64,000 bases of DNA from Mxb001 sp964537955 (GCA_964537955.1 CAZICY010000003.1:34123-98122), one strand, 5' to 3'. Shown: positions 35,587-45,669, counted from the stretch's first letter. The notes: generated from the letters alone by a model not told the origin. Translations and numbers: made by a program.

Positions 35587-36501
35587 GTGGATGCCGCGGC
35601 GCTCGAGGGGGTCCGGGTCGCCTTTCCCGGCCGGCGGGCTGCCCTGGACGGCCTCGATCTGAGCGTGCCGGAGGGTCGAGTCACTGCCTTGCTCGGACCC
35701 AATGGGGCGGGCAAGTCCACCACAGTCGCCGTCCTGGCTGGACTCGTCCGCCCGGACGCCGGGCGGGTCCAGGTCCTCGGTGGGCCTCCCGGGCGCCTCG
35801 AGGCCCGTCGACGGGTCCACGTGATGGTCCAAGACGACGGACTTCCCACGGGAGCCCACGCCGCGGAGACGGTCCGTCATGTCGCTCGCCTGCGCGGGGC
35901 CCCGCAGACCGCAGCACCGGTCATCGACCTGCTCGGCCTGGGCCAACTCGGACGCACGACGATCCGGCGACTATCGGGCGGAGAGCGCCGGCGCGTGAGC
36001 CTGGCGTGCGCCCTGGTCGGGGACCCCGAACTGGTCATCCTGGACGAGCCCACGGCCGGGCTCGACCCGCGGGGGCGCGCCATCGTGTGGGAGGTCATCG
36101 CCGACCTGCGTGCTCGCGGCAAGAGCGTCCTGCTGTGCACCCACTTGCTCGACGAGGCGGAAGCGCTGGGTGATGAGATCGCGATCATCGCCGGCGGGCA
36201 CCTGCAGGCAAGCGGACCGCTCGCGGCGCTCGTGCCGCCGGCGGCCGATGCCGTCACCTTCGACGGCCCCCTCCACCTCGACGTGACCGGTCTCATGCAT
36301 GCCCTGCCCGAGGGCGCCCGCGTGCAGGAGATCTCGCCGGGCCGCTACCGCATAGACGGTGATGCGACCCCCCAGATCCTCGCGACCGTGGCCTCGTGGT
36401 GCGCTCAGCACGGCGTGCAGCCCCGCAATCTCAGCATCGGCAGCGAGTCCCTCACAGACGTGTACTGGCGCCTTACGCAGACGCAGGGGGACCCGTCGTG
36501 A
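35587..36501 (+). CDS. ABC-2 type transporter, ATP-binding subunit
   Basis: This 304-residue ATPase has Walker A LLGPNGAGKSTT (35-46), signature RLSGGERRR, Walker B LVILDEPTAGLDP and H-loop CTHLLDEAE. A C-terminal accessory domain of about 80 residues follows. With the downstream permease it forms an export-type ABC-2 system. Position next to ctaA and sufR matches Rv1456c-Rv1458c. The GTG start lacks a ribosome site; AAGACT lies 6 nt before it, a weak leaderless-type box. Confidence 0.86.
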   Translation: MDAAALEGVRVAFPGRRAALDGLDLSVPEGRVTALLGPNGAGKSTTVAVLAGLVRPDAGRVQVLGGPPGRLEARRRVHVMVQDDGLPTGAHAAETVRHVARLRGAPQTAAPVIDLLGLGQLGRTTIRRLSGGERRRVSLACALVGDPELVILDEPTAGLDPRGRAIVWEVIADLRARGKSVLLCTHLLDEAEALGDEIAIIAGGHLQASGPLAALVPPAADAVTFDGPLHLDVTGLMHALPEGARVQEISPGRYRIDGDATPQILATVASWCAQHGVQPRNLSIGSESLTDVYWRLTQTQGDPS

Positions 36502-37229
36502 TCGCCCAGGCCGGCTTCGAGCTCAGGCTGCTGCTGCGCAACGGTGAGCAGCTCCTGCTCACCGTGATGATCCCCCTCGCGCTGCTCGTCGCCGTGACGC
36601 TCGTGCCCGCCGTCCCCCTCGATGCGGCGGCGGGCTCCGCTCGGGTGCCCGAGGCGCTCGGTGGCGTGCTCGCGGTCGCGATCATCGCGAGCGCCTTCAC
36701 ATCCCTCGCTATCAGCGTGGGCTTCGACCGCCGCTCCGGCGCCCTGGTGATGCTCGCCACCACTCCCCTGTCGCGCCAGGCGATCCTGGGGGCACGCGCG
36801 ATCGCCACCATGGCGATGGTGGCCATCCAGGTGGTGCTGCTGCTCGTCACTGCGCTCGTGCTCGGCTGGCAGCCGACGGCACGCGCACTCGCCCTGCCCG
36901 TGTGGGCCATCCTCGGGACCGCCGCCTTCGCGGCGCTCGGCTTCGCACTCGCGGGAGCCGTGCGAGCGGAAGCGACGCTCGCGGTCGCCAACGCCGCCTT
37001 CCTCGTCCTGGTGGCCGTCGGCGGCACGACGTTCCCCGCCTCGGACCTTCCCGGACCCCTCGCCACTCTCGTGTCGGCCCTGCCGTCGTCGGGCCTCGCC
37101 GACCTGCTCCGGTGGAGCACCGGGGCTGGTGGCGGCGACGGACTGGCGCTGGCCGTCGACGCGGCGCTGGTGCTCGCCTGGGGGGCGGCCGGCGCGCTCG
37201 TCGCCGTGCGCACCTTCCGGTGGCGCTGA
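36498..37229 (+). CDS. ABC-2 type transporter, permease subunit
   Basis: This 243-residue protein has six hydrophobic helices and the ABC-2 layout, starting with an amphipathic FELRLLLRNGEQLLL stretch. The GTG at 36498 overlaps the ATPase stop (GTGA). Substrate is unknown. Confidence 0.83.
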   Translation: MIAQAGFELRLLLRNGEQLLLTVMIPLALLVAVTLVPAVPLDAAAGSARVPEALGGVLAVAIIASAFTSLAISVGFDRRSGALVMLATTPLSRQAILGARAIATMAMVAIQVVLLLVTALVLGWQPTARALALPVWAILGTAAFAALGFALAGAVRAEATLAVANAAFLVLVAVGGTTFPASDLPGPLATLVSALPSSGLADLLRWSTGAGGGDGLALAVDAALVLAWGAAGALVAVRTFRWR

Positions 37230-37276
37230 GCGCTCGTCGCGCGCTGGCCTCACGGGCGCGTGGCCGCATGGCGTCA

Positions 37277-37288
37277 TAGGCTCATGAC
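37277..37288 (+). promoter_or_regulatory. Leaderless promoter of ctaA (-10 TAGGCT)
   Basis: TAGGCT (37277-37282) is exactly 6 nt before the ATG at 37289, with no ribosome site. Confidence 0.5.
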
Positions 37289-38266
37289 ATGACCGCGGAC
37301 ACGACTGCCCGCCCCGAATCGCCCACGACGGGCAGCGCCCGTGCTCCGCGGTGGCTCCGCGGGATCTTCATCGCCAACCTGGTTGCCCAGATCGGGATCG
37401 TCGTCACCGGCGGGATCGTGCGCCTGACGGGCTCTGGCCTGGGCTGCCCCACCTGGCCCGAGTGCGTGGATGGCTCGCTCGTCCCCACGTCCCGGCAGGA
37501 GGAGGAGTGGCACAAGTACGTCGAGTTCGGCAATCGGCTCCTCACCTTCGTCCTCGCGGCACTCGCGATCGCCGCCATCGCCGGCGCGTTCGTCTGGTGG
37601 CGACGCCAGCGTCGCGCCGGGGCTGACGCCCGCGGTCCGCTCCTGGCGCTCGCCGCGATCCCGATCGTGGGGACGGTCGTACAGGCCGTCCTCGGCGGCA
37701 TCACCGTGCTCACCGGGCTCAACCCGTGGGCCGTCTCCGCGCACTTTCTCGTGTCCATCGCGATCATCGCCGGGTGCACCGTGCTCGTGGCGCGATCCGG
37801 TGAACCGGGCGACCAGCCCGTGACCCAGCTCGTGCGTACCGAGGTGCGCCTCCTGGCCTGGGCCCTGCTCGCGGTGACCGCCGTCGTTGTCGTCCTCGGC
37901 GTGATCGTCACCGGCAGCGGGCCTCACTCGGGCGACGCCGGGATCGACTCGCGACTCCCCGTCGATCCCCGCACCGTCTCGTGGCTCCACGCCGACGCCG
38001 TCCTGCTGTTCCTGGGCCTCACCATCGGCTTGCTCGTCGCACTTCGCGTCACGCGCGCTCCCGCGCGTGCGATGCGACTGACGCTCACGCTGCTCGCCGT
38101 GGCCCTCGCGCAAGGGGTCGTCGGCTACGCCCAGTACTTCACCGGGCTGCCCTGGGCGTTGGTCGCGGTCCACATGCTTGGGGCCTGCCTCGTGTGGATG
38201 CTCGCGGTCTTCGTCGTGCTCAGCATGCGCTCCCGGGGCCCGGTCCCGGCTCCCGCCGTGGCGTAG
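37289..38266 (+). CDS. ctaA: Heme A synthase (COX15/CtaA)
   Basis: This 325-residue membrane protein has about eight helices in two related four-helix halves. The first outside loop holds the vicinal cysteine pair Cys53/Cys59 in GLGCPTWPEC, which is typical of Gram-positive CtaA. EFGNRLLTF, VSAHFLVS, SWLHADAVL and VAVHMLGAC carry the conserved heme-ligand histidines. It oxidises heme O made by CtaB to heme A for cytochrome oxidase. It converges with ctaB, with 3 bp between stops. Confidence 0.92.
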   Translation: MTADTTARPESPTTGSARAPRWLRGIFIANLVAQIGIVVTGGIVRLTGSGLGCPTWPECVDGSLVPTSRQEEEWHKYVEFGNRLLTFVLAALAIAAIAGAFVWWRRQRRAGADARGPLLALAAIPIVGTVVQAVLGGITVLTGLNPWAVSAHFLVSIAIIAGCTVLVARSGEPGDQPVTQLVRTEVRLLAWALLAVTAVVVVLGVIVTGSGPHSGDAGIDSRLPVDPRTVSWLHADAVLLFLGLTIGLLVALRVTRAPARAMRLTLTLLAVALAQGVVGYAQYFTGLPWALVAVHMLGACLVWMLAVFVVLSMRSRGPVPAPAVA

Positions 38267-38269
38267 GGC

Positions 38270-39196
38270 TCAGCCCGCGACGAACGGGTCGACCGCGACC
38301 GCGAGGAAGAGCAGCGCGAGGTAGGTGATCGACCAGTGGAACAGCCTCATGGGCCGCGGGTCGTCATCGCCTGCGAGCGCACGTCGGCGCAACAGGTGCG
38401 CCTCGACGAGGAAGACGGCGCCGAGGACGCACGCGGTCACGGAGTACACCCAACCCATCGGCGCCACGGGGATGAGCACGAGTGAGGTGAGGACCATCAC
38501 CCAGGCGTAGACGACGATGCTGCGCGTGACGGAGCGGACGTCGGTCACGACGGGGAGCATCGGCACGCCCGCGGCCGCGTAGTCATCACGGTAGCGGAGG
38601 GAGAGCGGCCAGTAGTGCGGGGGCGTCCACCAGAAGACGATGAGGAAGAGCACCACGGGCGTCCACGTGAGGCCTCCCGTCACCGCCGACCAGGCGATGA
38701 GCACCGGCATGCAGCCCGCGGCGCCGCCCCACACGATGTTCTGAGCGGTGCGGCGCTTGAGCAGCATGGTGTAGCCGACGGCGTAGAACGCGATGGCCAC
38801 GACGGCGAGGGCCGCCGAGAGCACATTGGCGAAGATCGCGAGCACGGCAACACTGGCGACGGACAGCGACGTCGCCAGGACGATGCCGCCTCGGACCGAG
38901 ACCGCCCCTGTCGCCACGGGGCGAGCGTGTGTCCGCGCCATGAGCGCGTCGATGTCGCGGTCGTAGACGCTGTTGTAGGCGTTGGCTCCGCCCGCGGCGA
39001 GCATCCCGCCGACGATGACTGCCACTGCCGTGACCGGATCGGGCCAGCCGCGGGCAGCAAGGATCATCGACGGGATGGCCGTGACGAGGAGGAGCTCGAT
39101 GATCCGGGGCTTGGTGATCGCCACGTAGTCGCGCACGGTGTGCCACGAGGACCGCTCGGGGCCGCTCGTGCCAGGCCTGTGCTCGACCTGCGCCAT
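38270..39196 (-). CDS. ctaB: Protoheme IX farnesyltransferase (heme O synthase)
   Basis: This 308-residue UbiA-family membrane enzyme has about nine helices. The prenyl-diphosphate site is N75-x3-D79-x3-D83 (NSVYDRDID), followed by ARTHARPV. The second acidic loop is YRDDYAAAGVPMLP. KRRTAQNIVWGGAAGCMP is diagnostic. It makes heme O for CtaA. The ATG at 39196 follows GAGGGG at 5 nt. TAGACT at 39266-39261 is a possible -10 giving a leader of about 60 nt. Confidence 0.94.
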   Translation of the reverse strand: MAQVEHRPGTSGPERSSWHTVRDYVAITKPRIIELLLVTAIPSMILAARGWPDPVTAVAVIVGGMLAAGGANAYNSVYDRDIDALMARTHARPVATGAVSVRGGIVLATSLSVASVAVLAIFANVLSAALAVVAIAFYAVGYTMLLKRRTAQNIVWGGAAGCMPVLIAWSAVTGGLTWTPVVLFLIVFWWTPPHYWPLSLRYRDDYAAAGVPMLPVVTDVRSVTRSIVVYAWVMVLTSLVLIPVAPMGWVYSVTACVLGAVFLVEAHLLRRRALAGDDDPRPMRLFHWSITYLALLFLAVAVDPFVAG

Positions 39197-39298
39197 GGCA
39201 TCCCCTCGGTGGGCCTCGGCCCGGTGACGCGCGGCCAAAGGCAATCGGAACTTCTCCGGCAGTCTAACGATGCCCCGTCGCTGGGGATGGCGCGTCGC

Positions 39299-39310
39299 TA
39301 GGCTGCCGGC
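39299..39310 (+). promoter_or_regulatory. Leaderless promoter of the tkt operon (-10 TAGGCT)
   Basis: TAGGCT (39299-39304) lies exactly 6 nt before the GTG at 39311. No ribosome site is seen. Confidence 0.5.
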
Positions 39311-41419
39311 GTGACTGACACCGACATCGTGCCCCAGCCCCGTCCCCTCATCGGGGAGGGCCCCCTCACCTGGGACGAACGGGACCGCCTGACGGTGGCC
39401 ACGATCAGGGGCCTCGCCATGGACTCGGTCCAACGGGCCGGCAACGGCCACCCCGGGACCGCGATGAGCCTGGCGCCCGCCGCGTACCTGCTCTTCCAGA
39501 GGTTCCTCCGCCATGATCCGCATGACCCCGCGTGGCTGGGCCGGGACCGCTTCGTCCTGTCGTGCGGGCACTCGAGCCTCACGCTCTACATCCAGCTCTT
39601 CCTGTCCGGGTACGGGCTCCAACTGTCGGACCTGCAGTCCTTCCGCTCCTCGGGCAGCCTCACCCCGGGCCACCCTGAGCACGGTCACACGGTCGGGGTG
39701 GAGACGACGACCGGGCCTCTCGGACAGGGCATCGCGACCGCCGTCGGCATGGCCATGGCATCGCGCTACCAGCGCGGCCTGCTCGATCCCGAGGCGCCGT
39801 GGGGCTTCAGCCCCTTCGACCATCGCGTCTGGGTGATCGCCTCCGATGGCGACCTGGAGGAGGGCGTCTCCGGGGAAGCGTCCTCGCTTGCGGGCGTCCA
39901 GCGGCTCGGAAACCTCACCGTGATCTGGGATGACAACCACATCTCGATCGAGGGCAACACCGAGATCGCCTTCACCGAGGATGTCATCGGCCGCTACGAG
40001 GCCTACGGCTGGGACGTCCACTACGTCGGCATGACCCCTGACGGCGACATCGACGTGCTGGCGCTCGCCACAGCGCTCGAGGCGGCCATCGATCAGCAGG
40101 AGCGGCCGACCTTCATCGCCATGCGCAGCACCATGGCATGGCCGGCGCCGCACGCGCGCAACACGGCCAAGGCTCACGGTGCTGCCCTCGGCGCGGACGA
40201 GGTCGCGGCGACCAAGTCGGTCCTCGGCCTCGACCCGGGTGCCGACTTCCAGGTCCCCGAAGGCGTCCTCGAGCACGCCCGCAAGGTGGCGGACCGAGGA
40301 GCCCAGCTGCACCGGGAGTGGGATGCCTCCTACCAGCGCTGGCGCCAGGCCCATCCGGATCGCGCGGCTCTGCTCGACCGGCTTCTCGCCCGGCAGTTGC
40401 CCCCCGACATCGCCGCGGCCCTGCCCGTATTCGACGCCGGCACGTCGATCGCGACGCGAGCCGCCTCCGGCAAGGTCATCAATGCGATCGCGTCCGTGAT
40501 GCCGGAATTCTGGGGTGGGTCGGCGGACCTCGCTGAGTCCAACAACACCACCATCGAGGGCGGCCTGTCCTTCCTGCCCGCGGGGTCCGGCGCCCGCGAC
40601 GCCTCCCCCTACGGGCGCGTGATCCACTTCGGGATCCGCGAGCACGCCATGGGTGCGATCCTCAACGGCATCGCCCTCGAGGGGCTCACGCGCCCCTTCG
40701 GCGGCACCTTCCTGGTCTTCTCCGATTACATGCGCGGATCGGTCCGGCTCGCCGCCCTCATGCGCACCAGCGTCGTCTTCGTGTGGACCCACGACTCCGT
40801 CGGGCTGGGCGAGGACGGCCCCACGCACCAGCCGATCGAGCACCTGTGGTCCCTGCGTGGGATCCCGGGCTTGGCCATCGCCCGACCCTGCGACGGCAAC
40901 GAGACCGCCCAGGTGTGGCTCGAGGCCCTGCGTCGGGCCACGCCCACGGGCCTCATCCTGTCGCGGCAGGGGCTTCCCGTCATCGACCGGGCGACCCACG
41001 CTCCCGCGAGTGAGGCGTCTCGGGGGGCCTACGTACTCGCCGAGGCATCGGGCCAGGCGCGCGCCATCGTCATCGCCACGGGCTCCGAGGTGCAGGTGGC
41101 GCTCGCTGCCCGAGAGATCCTGGAATCGCAGGGCGTGCCCACGCGCGTGATCTCCGCGCCCTGCTTGGAGTGGTTCGACGACCAGGATGATGCCTACCGC
41201 GCATCGGTGCTGCCTGACAACGGGGCCGTGCGCGTCGCCGTCGAGGCCGGCGCGACGTACGGCTGGTGGCGCTACCTCGGTGCGCACGGCGCCGTGGTCG
41301 GCATCGATCACTTCGGCGCGAGCGCCGACGGTGCCCTGCTGTTGAAGGAATTCGGCATCACGGCCGACGCGGTTGTCGCATCCGTGCGGGACCTGCTCGC
41401 CCAGGAAGGAGCGTCATGA
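39311..41419 (+). CDS. tkt: Transketolase
   Basis: This 702-residue thiamine-diphosphate enzyme of the pentose phosphate pathway has RAGNGHPGTAMSLAP at the N-terminus and the ThDP motif ASDGDLEEGVSGEASSLAG...DDNHISIEG. The pyrimidine domain has FGIREHAMGAI...THDSVGLGEDGPTHQPIEHL, and a C-terminal domain follows. Length and motifs are standard. It heads the overlapping operon tkt-tal-zwf-opcA-pgl, the same order as Rv1449c-Rv1445c. Confidence 0.96.
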   Translation: MTDTDIVPQPRPLIGEGPLTWDERDRLTVATIRGLAMDSVQRAGNGHPGTAMSLAPAAYLLFQRFLRHDPHDPAWLGRDRFVLSCGHSSLTLYIQLFLSGYGLQLSDLQSFRSSGSLTPGHPEHGHTVGVETTTGPLGQGIATAVGMAMASRYQRGLLDPEAPWGFSPFDHRVWVIASDGDLEEGVSGEASSLAGVQRLGNLTVIWDDNHISIEGNTEIAFTEDVIGRYEAYGWDVHYVGMTPDGDIDVLALATALEAAIDQQERPTFIAMRSTMAWPAPHARNTAKAHGAALGADEVAATKSVLGLDPGADFQVPEGVLEHARKVADRGAQLHREWDASYQRWRQAHPDRAALLDRLLARQLPPDIAAALPVFDAGTSIATRAASGKVINAIASVMPEFWGGSADLAESNNTTIEGGLSFLPAGSGARDASPYGRVIHFGIREHAMGAILNGIALEGLTRPFGGTFLVFSDYMRGSVRLAALMRTSVVFVWTHDSVGLGEDGPTHQPIEHLWSLRGIPGLAIARPCDGNETAQVWLEALRRATPTGLILSRQGLPVIDRATHAPASEASRGAYVLAEASGQARAIVIATGSEVQVALAAREILESQGVPTRVISAPCLEWFDDQDDAYRASVLPDNGAVRVAVEAGATYGWWRYLGAHGAVVGIDHFGASADGALLLKEFGITADAVVASVRDLLAQEGAS

Positions 41420-42537
41420 CCGCGCCCCAGGCTCTCGTGGAACTCACCCAGGCGGGAGTGTCGATCTGGCTCGACGATCTCGATCGCGGCCGCATCGTGT
41501 CCGGCGATCTCGCCCGGCTCATCGATGAGGACGAGGTCCGCGGGGTCACGACCAACCCGACCATCTTCGCGAAGGCCCTGTCCGGTGCCGGATCGGCGTA
41601 CGCCGAACAGGTGCGCGCGCTCGCCGAAGGCGGCGCGACCGTGGACGAAGCGGTGCGCCAGCTCACCACCACGGATGTCAGGGATGCGTGCGACGTGTTC
41701 TCGGACCTGTGGCGTTCGTCGGACGGCGTCGACGGCCGGGTCTCCATCGAGGTCGATCCGCGACTGGCGCGCGACACCGACGCGACCATCCTGCAGGCGC
41801 GCCTGCTGCACGGCCTGGTCGATCGCGGCAATGTCCTCGTCAAGATCCCCGCGACGGCGGAAGGGCTGCCCGCGATCACCCAGACGCTGGGCTCGGGAAT
41901 CAGCGTCAATGTCACGCTCATCTTCAGCATCGAGCGCTATGCCGAGGTGCTCGACGCGTGGATGGCCGGACTGGAGCTGGCGCATCGTCACGGGCACGAC
42001 CTGTCCTCCATCCAGTCGGTCGCATCGTTCTTCGTCAGCCGCATGGACACCGAGGTCGATGCTCGACTCACCGCGATCGGCACGCCGGAGGCGCTGGACC
42101 TGCGGGGACGCGCCGGACTGGCCAGCGCCCGGCTTGCCTGGGGCGTCTACGAGCAGGCCATGGCGTCACCGCGCTGGAAGGCCCTCGAGGCGCTCGGGGC
42201 CTGGCCGCAACGACCACTGTGGGCGTCGACCGGCGTCAAGGACCCGGCCTTCCCGCCCACGATGTACGTCATGGGCCTGGTGGTGGACGGCTGCGTCAAC
42301 ACCATGCCTGCCGCCACGCTCGCTGCCTCGGCCGACTATGTGGGCCCCGTCGTCGACACGGTGACGGGCACCCAGGCCGCGTCCCGCGAGGTGTGGGACC
42401 AACTCACCGCGCTGGGCATCAGCGAGCCGGAGGTGTGCCAAAAGCTCGAGGACGAGGGCGTGGACAAGTTCGAGGTGTCCTGGGCCGAGCTCCTCCAGAC
42501 CGTGCAGCACGCCCTGGACGACGCCCGACGCTCATGA
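41416..42537 (+). CDS. tal: Transaldolase
   Basis: This 373-residue actinobacterial-type transaldolase forms the Schiff base with Lys143 in NVLVKIPATAEGLPAI. TNPTIF (46-51), SVNVTLIFS and WASTGVKDP are also diagnostic. It is not fused to glucose-6-phosphate isomerase. GGAAGGA precedes the ATG, and the start overlaps the tkt stop by ATGA. Confidence 0.95.
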   Translation: MTAPQALVELTQAGVSIWLDDLDRGRIVSGDLARLIDEDEVRGVTTNPTIFAKALSGAGSAYAEQVRALAEGGATVDEAVRQLTTTDVRDACDVFSDLWRSSDGVDGRVSIEVDPRLARDTDATILQARLLHGLVDRGNVLVKIPATAEGLPAITQTLGSGISVNVTLIFSIERYAEVLDAWMAGLELAHRHGHDLSSIQSVASFFVSRMDTEVDARLTAIGTPEALDLRGRAGLASARLAWGVYEQAMASPRWKALEALGAWPQRPLWASTGVKDPAFPPTMYVMGLVVDGCVNTMPAATLAASADYVGPVVDTVTGTQAASREVWDQLTALGISEPEVCQKLEDEGVDKFEVSWAELLQTVQHALDDARRS

Positions 42538-44054
42538 CCAATCCCCTGCGAGATCCGCGCGACCGGCGGCTGCCCAAGGTCGCCGGGCCCTGCGGGCTCA
42601 TCCTCTTCGGCGTCACGGGCGACCTTGCGCGCAAGAAGATCATGCCCGCGATCTACGACCTTGCGAATCGCGGCCTGCTCCCACCCGGCTTCGGCCTGGT
42701 CGGGTTCGCCCGACGGCAGTGGGACGACGAGGACTTCGCCCAGGAGGTGCACGACGCCGTGCGCGAGTATGCGCGCACCCCGTTCCGCGAAGAGGTGTGG
42801 GCACAGCTCTCGGAGGGCATCCGCTTCGTCGAGGGGGACATCGCCGACCCGGAGGCCTACCGGGAGTTGCGCCGCGTGGTTGAGGAGGTCGACCAGCAGC
42901 GGGGCACCATGGGCAATCACGCGTTCTACCTCGCGATCCCCCCGAGCCTGTTCCCCGTGGTGGTGAAGAACCTCAAGGAGAGCGGCCTCACCGAGCGCCA
43001 CGGCCGCGAATGGCGCCGCGTGGTGGTCGAGAAGCCGTTCGGCCACAACCTGGCCAGCGCGCAGGCGCTCGACCGCGTGCTGAGCACGGCCTTCACCCCT
43101 GACGAGATCTTCCGAATCGACCACTACCTCGGCAAGGAGACGGTCCAGAACATCCTGGCCGTGCGCTTCGCCAACACGATGTTCGAGCCGATCTGGAATT
43201 CGAATTACGTCGACAACGTGCAGATCACCCAGGCCGAGGACATCGGCGTCGCCGGACGTGCGGGCTACTACGACGGCATCGGCGCAGCCCGTGACGTGAT
43301 CCAGAACCACCTGCTCCAGCTCCTGGCACTCACGGCCATGGAGGAGCCCCTCTCCTTCCGCCCGCACGAGGTCCGGCTGGAGAAGGAGAAGGTGCTGAGC
43401 GCGGTGACCATCCCCTCCGACATCAGCGCGCATACCGCGCGCGGTCAGTACGCCGCGGGCTGGCAGGGCGGAGTGCCCGTCGTCGGCTTCCTCGAGGAGG
43501 CGGGCATCCCTCCCGACAGCACGACCGAGACCTTCGCGGCCATCCGAGTCACGGTCGACAACCGCCGCTGGGCGGGAGTGCCCTTCTACCTGCGCACCGG
43601 CAAGCGCCTGGGGCGGCGCGTCACCGAGGTGGCCGTCATCTTCAAGCGCGCACCGCACCTGCCCTTCGAGTCGGCATCCATCGGGGAGCTCTCCGACAAC
43701 GCGCTCGTCTTCCGTATCCAGCCGGATGAGGGGGTCACCGTCCGATTCGGCTCCAAGGTCCCCGGCACCGCGGGCATGGACGTCCGTGACGTGACGATGG
43801 ACTTCCAGTACGGCGACTCCTTCGTCGACACCAGCCCCGAGGCGTACGAGCGACTCATCCTCGATGTCCTACTCGGCGAGCCACCCCTCTTCCCCAATAG
43901 CGAGGAGGTGGACGTCAGCTGGCGCATCCTCGACCCGATCCTGGACGTATGGGCGACGCAGGGGCAGCCGGAGCAGTACGCATCGGGCGGCTGGGGGCCC
44001 TCCTGCGCCTACGACATGATCGCGCGCGACGGGCGCGTGTGGAGGCGACCATGA
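42534..44054 (+). CDS. zwf: Glucose-6-phosphate 1-dehydrogenase
   Basis: This 506-residue NADP-linked enzyme has the cofactor motif GVTGDLARKK (26-35). The substrate site RIDHYLGKE lies near residue 200, and VEKPFGHNL is also present. It produces 6-phosphogluconolactone for Pgl. The start overlaps the tal stop by ATGA. Confidence 0.96.
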   Translation: MTNPLRDPRDRRLPKVAGPCGLILFGVTGDLARKKIMPAIYDLANRGLLPPGFGLVGFARRQWDDEDFAQEVHDAVREYARTPFREEVWAQLSEGIRFVEGDIADPEAYRELRRVVEEVDQQRGTMGNHAFYLAIPPSLFPVVVKNLKESGLTERHGREWRRVVVEKPFGHNLASAQALDRVLSTAFTPDEIFRIDHYLGKETVQNILAVRFANTMFEPIWNSNYVDNVQITQAEDIGVAGRAGYYDGIGAARDVIQNHLLQLLALTAMEEPLSFRPHEVRLEKEKVLSAVTIPSDISAHTARGQYAAGWQGGVPVVGFLEEAGIPPDSTTETFAAIRVTVDNRRWAGVPFYLRTGKRLGRRVTEVAVIFKRAPHLPFESASIGELSDNALVFRIQPDEGVTVRFGSKVPGTAGMDVRDVTMDFQYGDSFVDTSPEAYERLILDVLLGEPPLFPNSEEVDVSWRILDPILDVWATQGQPEQYASGGWGPSCAYDMIARDGRVWRRP

Positions 44055-44956
44055 TTCGGCTCGAGGACACCAGCGGCGGCGACATCGCACGCGCCATCGC
44101 CGAGGAGCGCCACAAGATGGGTTCCCCCGCGACCGGGATGGTGCTCACCATGCTCATCCTCAGTGACGAGGAGTACGCGTCCGACGCGACGGAGGCGGCG
44201 GTCCTCTCGGCCCGGCAGCACCCCATGCGCATCCTCACGCTCATCCCCCGACCGGGACGCGGACCCGACCAGATCGATGCTCAAGTGATGGTCGGAGGGG
44301 ACGACGGACCCGGCGAGGTGGCCATCGTGCGCCTGCGCGGTGACCGCGCCGGGCACGCGAATTCCGTGGTGATCCCGCTCCTCCTGCCGGATACACCGGT
44401 CGTGTCGTGGTGGCCCACGGATCCTCCGCCGGTGCCCGCGGACGACCCCATCGGCCGCCACAGCCAGCGGCGCATCACGGACATGGCGACGAGTCCGGAC
44501 CCCCTCGCCGCGCTGCGCGAGCGCCAGGACGGCTACATCCCCGGCGACTCGGACCTTGCGTGGACGCGCCTGACCTCCTGGCGCAGCGCCCTCGCCTCGC
44601 TGCTGGATGACGGCGCGACCACAGCCACGGGCGCCTCAGTCCAGGCCGAGGCGGACAACCCGAGCGCGATCCTGCTCGCAGGCTGGCTGCGCTGGGCGCT
44701 CGGCGTGCCGGTTGATCTCGCGCCCGTCATCGGCCCCGGCATCACGCAGGTCCAGCTCGACACCACCTACGGCCGCATCACGCTCGCTCGGCCGGACGGC
44801 TCGGTCGCCACGCTGTCACGCCCCGGCGTCCCCGACTCCACGATCGCCCTGCCCCGGCGCGGCCTGCCGGACCTGCTCAGCGAGGAGCTGCGCCGACTCG
44901 ATCCCGACGACGTCTACGGCGACGTGCTGCGATCGATAGCCACGGCCGGCGTATGA
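44051..44956 (+). CDS. opcA: Glucose-6-phosphate dehydrogenase assembly protein OpcA
   Basis: This 301-residue protein has the OpcA features RVLTLIPRP-like (here RILTLIPRPGR), ANSVVIPLLLPDTPVVSWWP and DSDLAWTRLTSWR. OpcA allosterically activates or assembles Zwf in cyanobacteria and actinobacteria. It overlaps zwf and pgl by ATGA on both sides. Confidence 0.94.
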   Translation: MIRLEDTSGGDIARAIAEERHKMGSPATGMVLTMLILSDEEYASDATEAAVLSARQHPMRILTLIPRPGRGPDQIDAQVMVGGDDGPGEVAIVRLRGDRAGHANSVVIPLLLPDTPVVSWWPTDPPPVPADDPIGRHSQRRITDMATSPDPLAALRERQDGYIPGDSDLAWTRLTSWRSALASLLDDGATTATGASVQAEADNPSAILLAGWLRWALGVPVDLAPVIGPGITQVQLDTTYGRITLARPDGSVATLSRPGVPDSTIALPRRGLPDLLSEELRRLDPDDVYGDVLRSIATAGV

Positions 44957-45669
44957 GCCTTCCGCGATCGGTCGTGATGGCCGACGAGACGCTCCTGGCC
45001 CACGCGGTGGCCGATGCGCTGGTCGAGCACGTGCGCCGCCCCGGTGAGCACCACATCGTGCTCACGGGAGGCGGAGTAGGCACGCGCGTCCTCGCCGAAT
45101 GGGCGGCCAGATCCGCGGACGTCGACTGGGATCGCGTCCACCTGTGGTGGGGCGACGAGAGGTTCCTGCCCGACGGGGATCCGCAGCGCAACGCCACCGG
45201 CGCCCACGCGGCGCTGCTCGAACTCGTGCCCATCCCGCCCGACCAGGTCCATCCCATGCCCGCCGACGTCGGCCAGGGTGTCGCGCAGGCGGCGGAGGAC
45301 TACGCCGACGAGCTCGCCCGGTCCTCATCCGACGGCTTCGTCCCCGATTTCGCGATCGTCCTGCTCGGCATGGGCCCCGATGGGCATGTGGCCTCGCTCT
45401 TCCCAGGGACGGCCGCCGTGCATGCGGGCGGCTCCACCGTCCCGGTCGAGGACTCCCCGAAGCCACCGCCCACGCGCGTGAGCCTCACCCTGGAGGCGAT
45501 CCGGTCCGCGCAGGAGGTGTGGGTGGTGGCCGCGGGCGCGGTGAAGGCAGCGGCAGCGGCGGCGGCCATGAGCGCTCTCACGCCGATCGACCAGGTGCCC
45601 GCGGCGGGCGCCCGCGGCAGGCGCGAGACGGTGTTCTGGCTCGATGAGGCGGCGGGCCAGGGCGCGTAG
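44953..45669 (+). CDS. pgl: 6-phosphogluconolactonase
   Basis: This 238-residue enzyme hydrolyses 6-phosphogluconolactone. Typical segments are VLTGGGVGTRVL, VHLWWGDERFLPDGDPQRN, LLGMGPDGHVASLFPG and the RVSLTLEAI strand. It ends the pentose phosphate operon. The 6-phosphogluconate dehydrogenase gene is not in this window. Confidence 0.94.
   Translation: MSLPRSVVMADETLLAHAVADALVEHVRRPGEHHIVLTGGGVGTRVLAEWAARSADVDWDRVHLWWGDERFLPDGDPQRNATGAHAALLELVPIPPDQVHPMPADVGQGVAQAAEDYADELARSSSDGFVPDFAIVLLGMGPDGHVASLFPGTAAVHAGGSTVPVEDSPKPPPTRVSLTLEAIRSAQEVWVVAAGAVKAAAAAAAMSALTPIDQVPAAGARGRRETVFWLDEAAGQGA

Noticed and set aside
38270..41311. 1013-codon minus-strand ORF
   Set aside because: Only its downstream 308 codons are ctaB. 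The rest is antisense to transketolase and looks open because of high GC at third positions.
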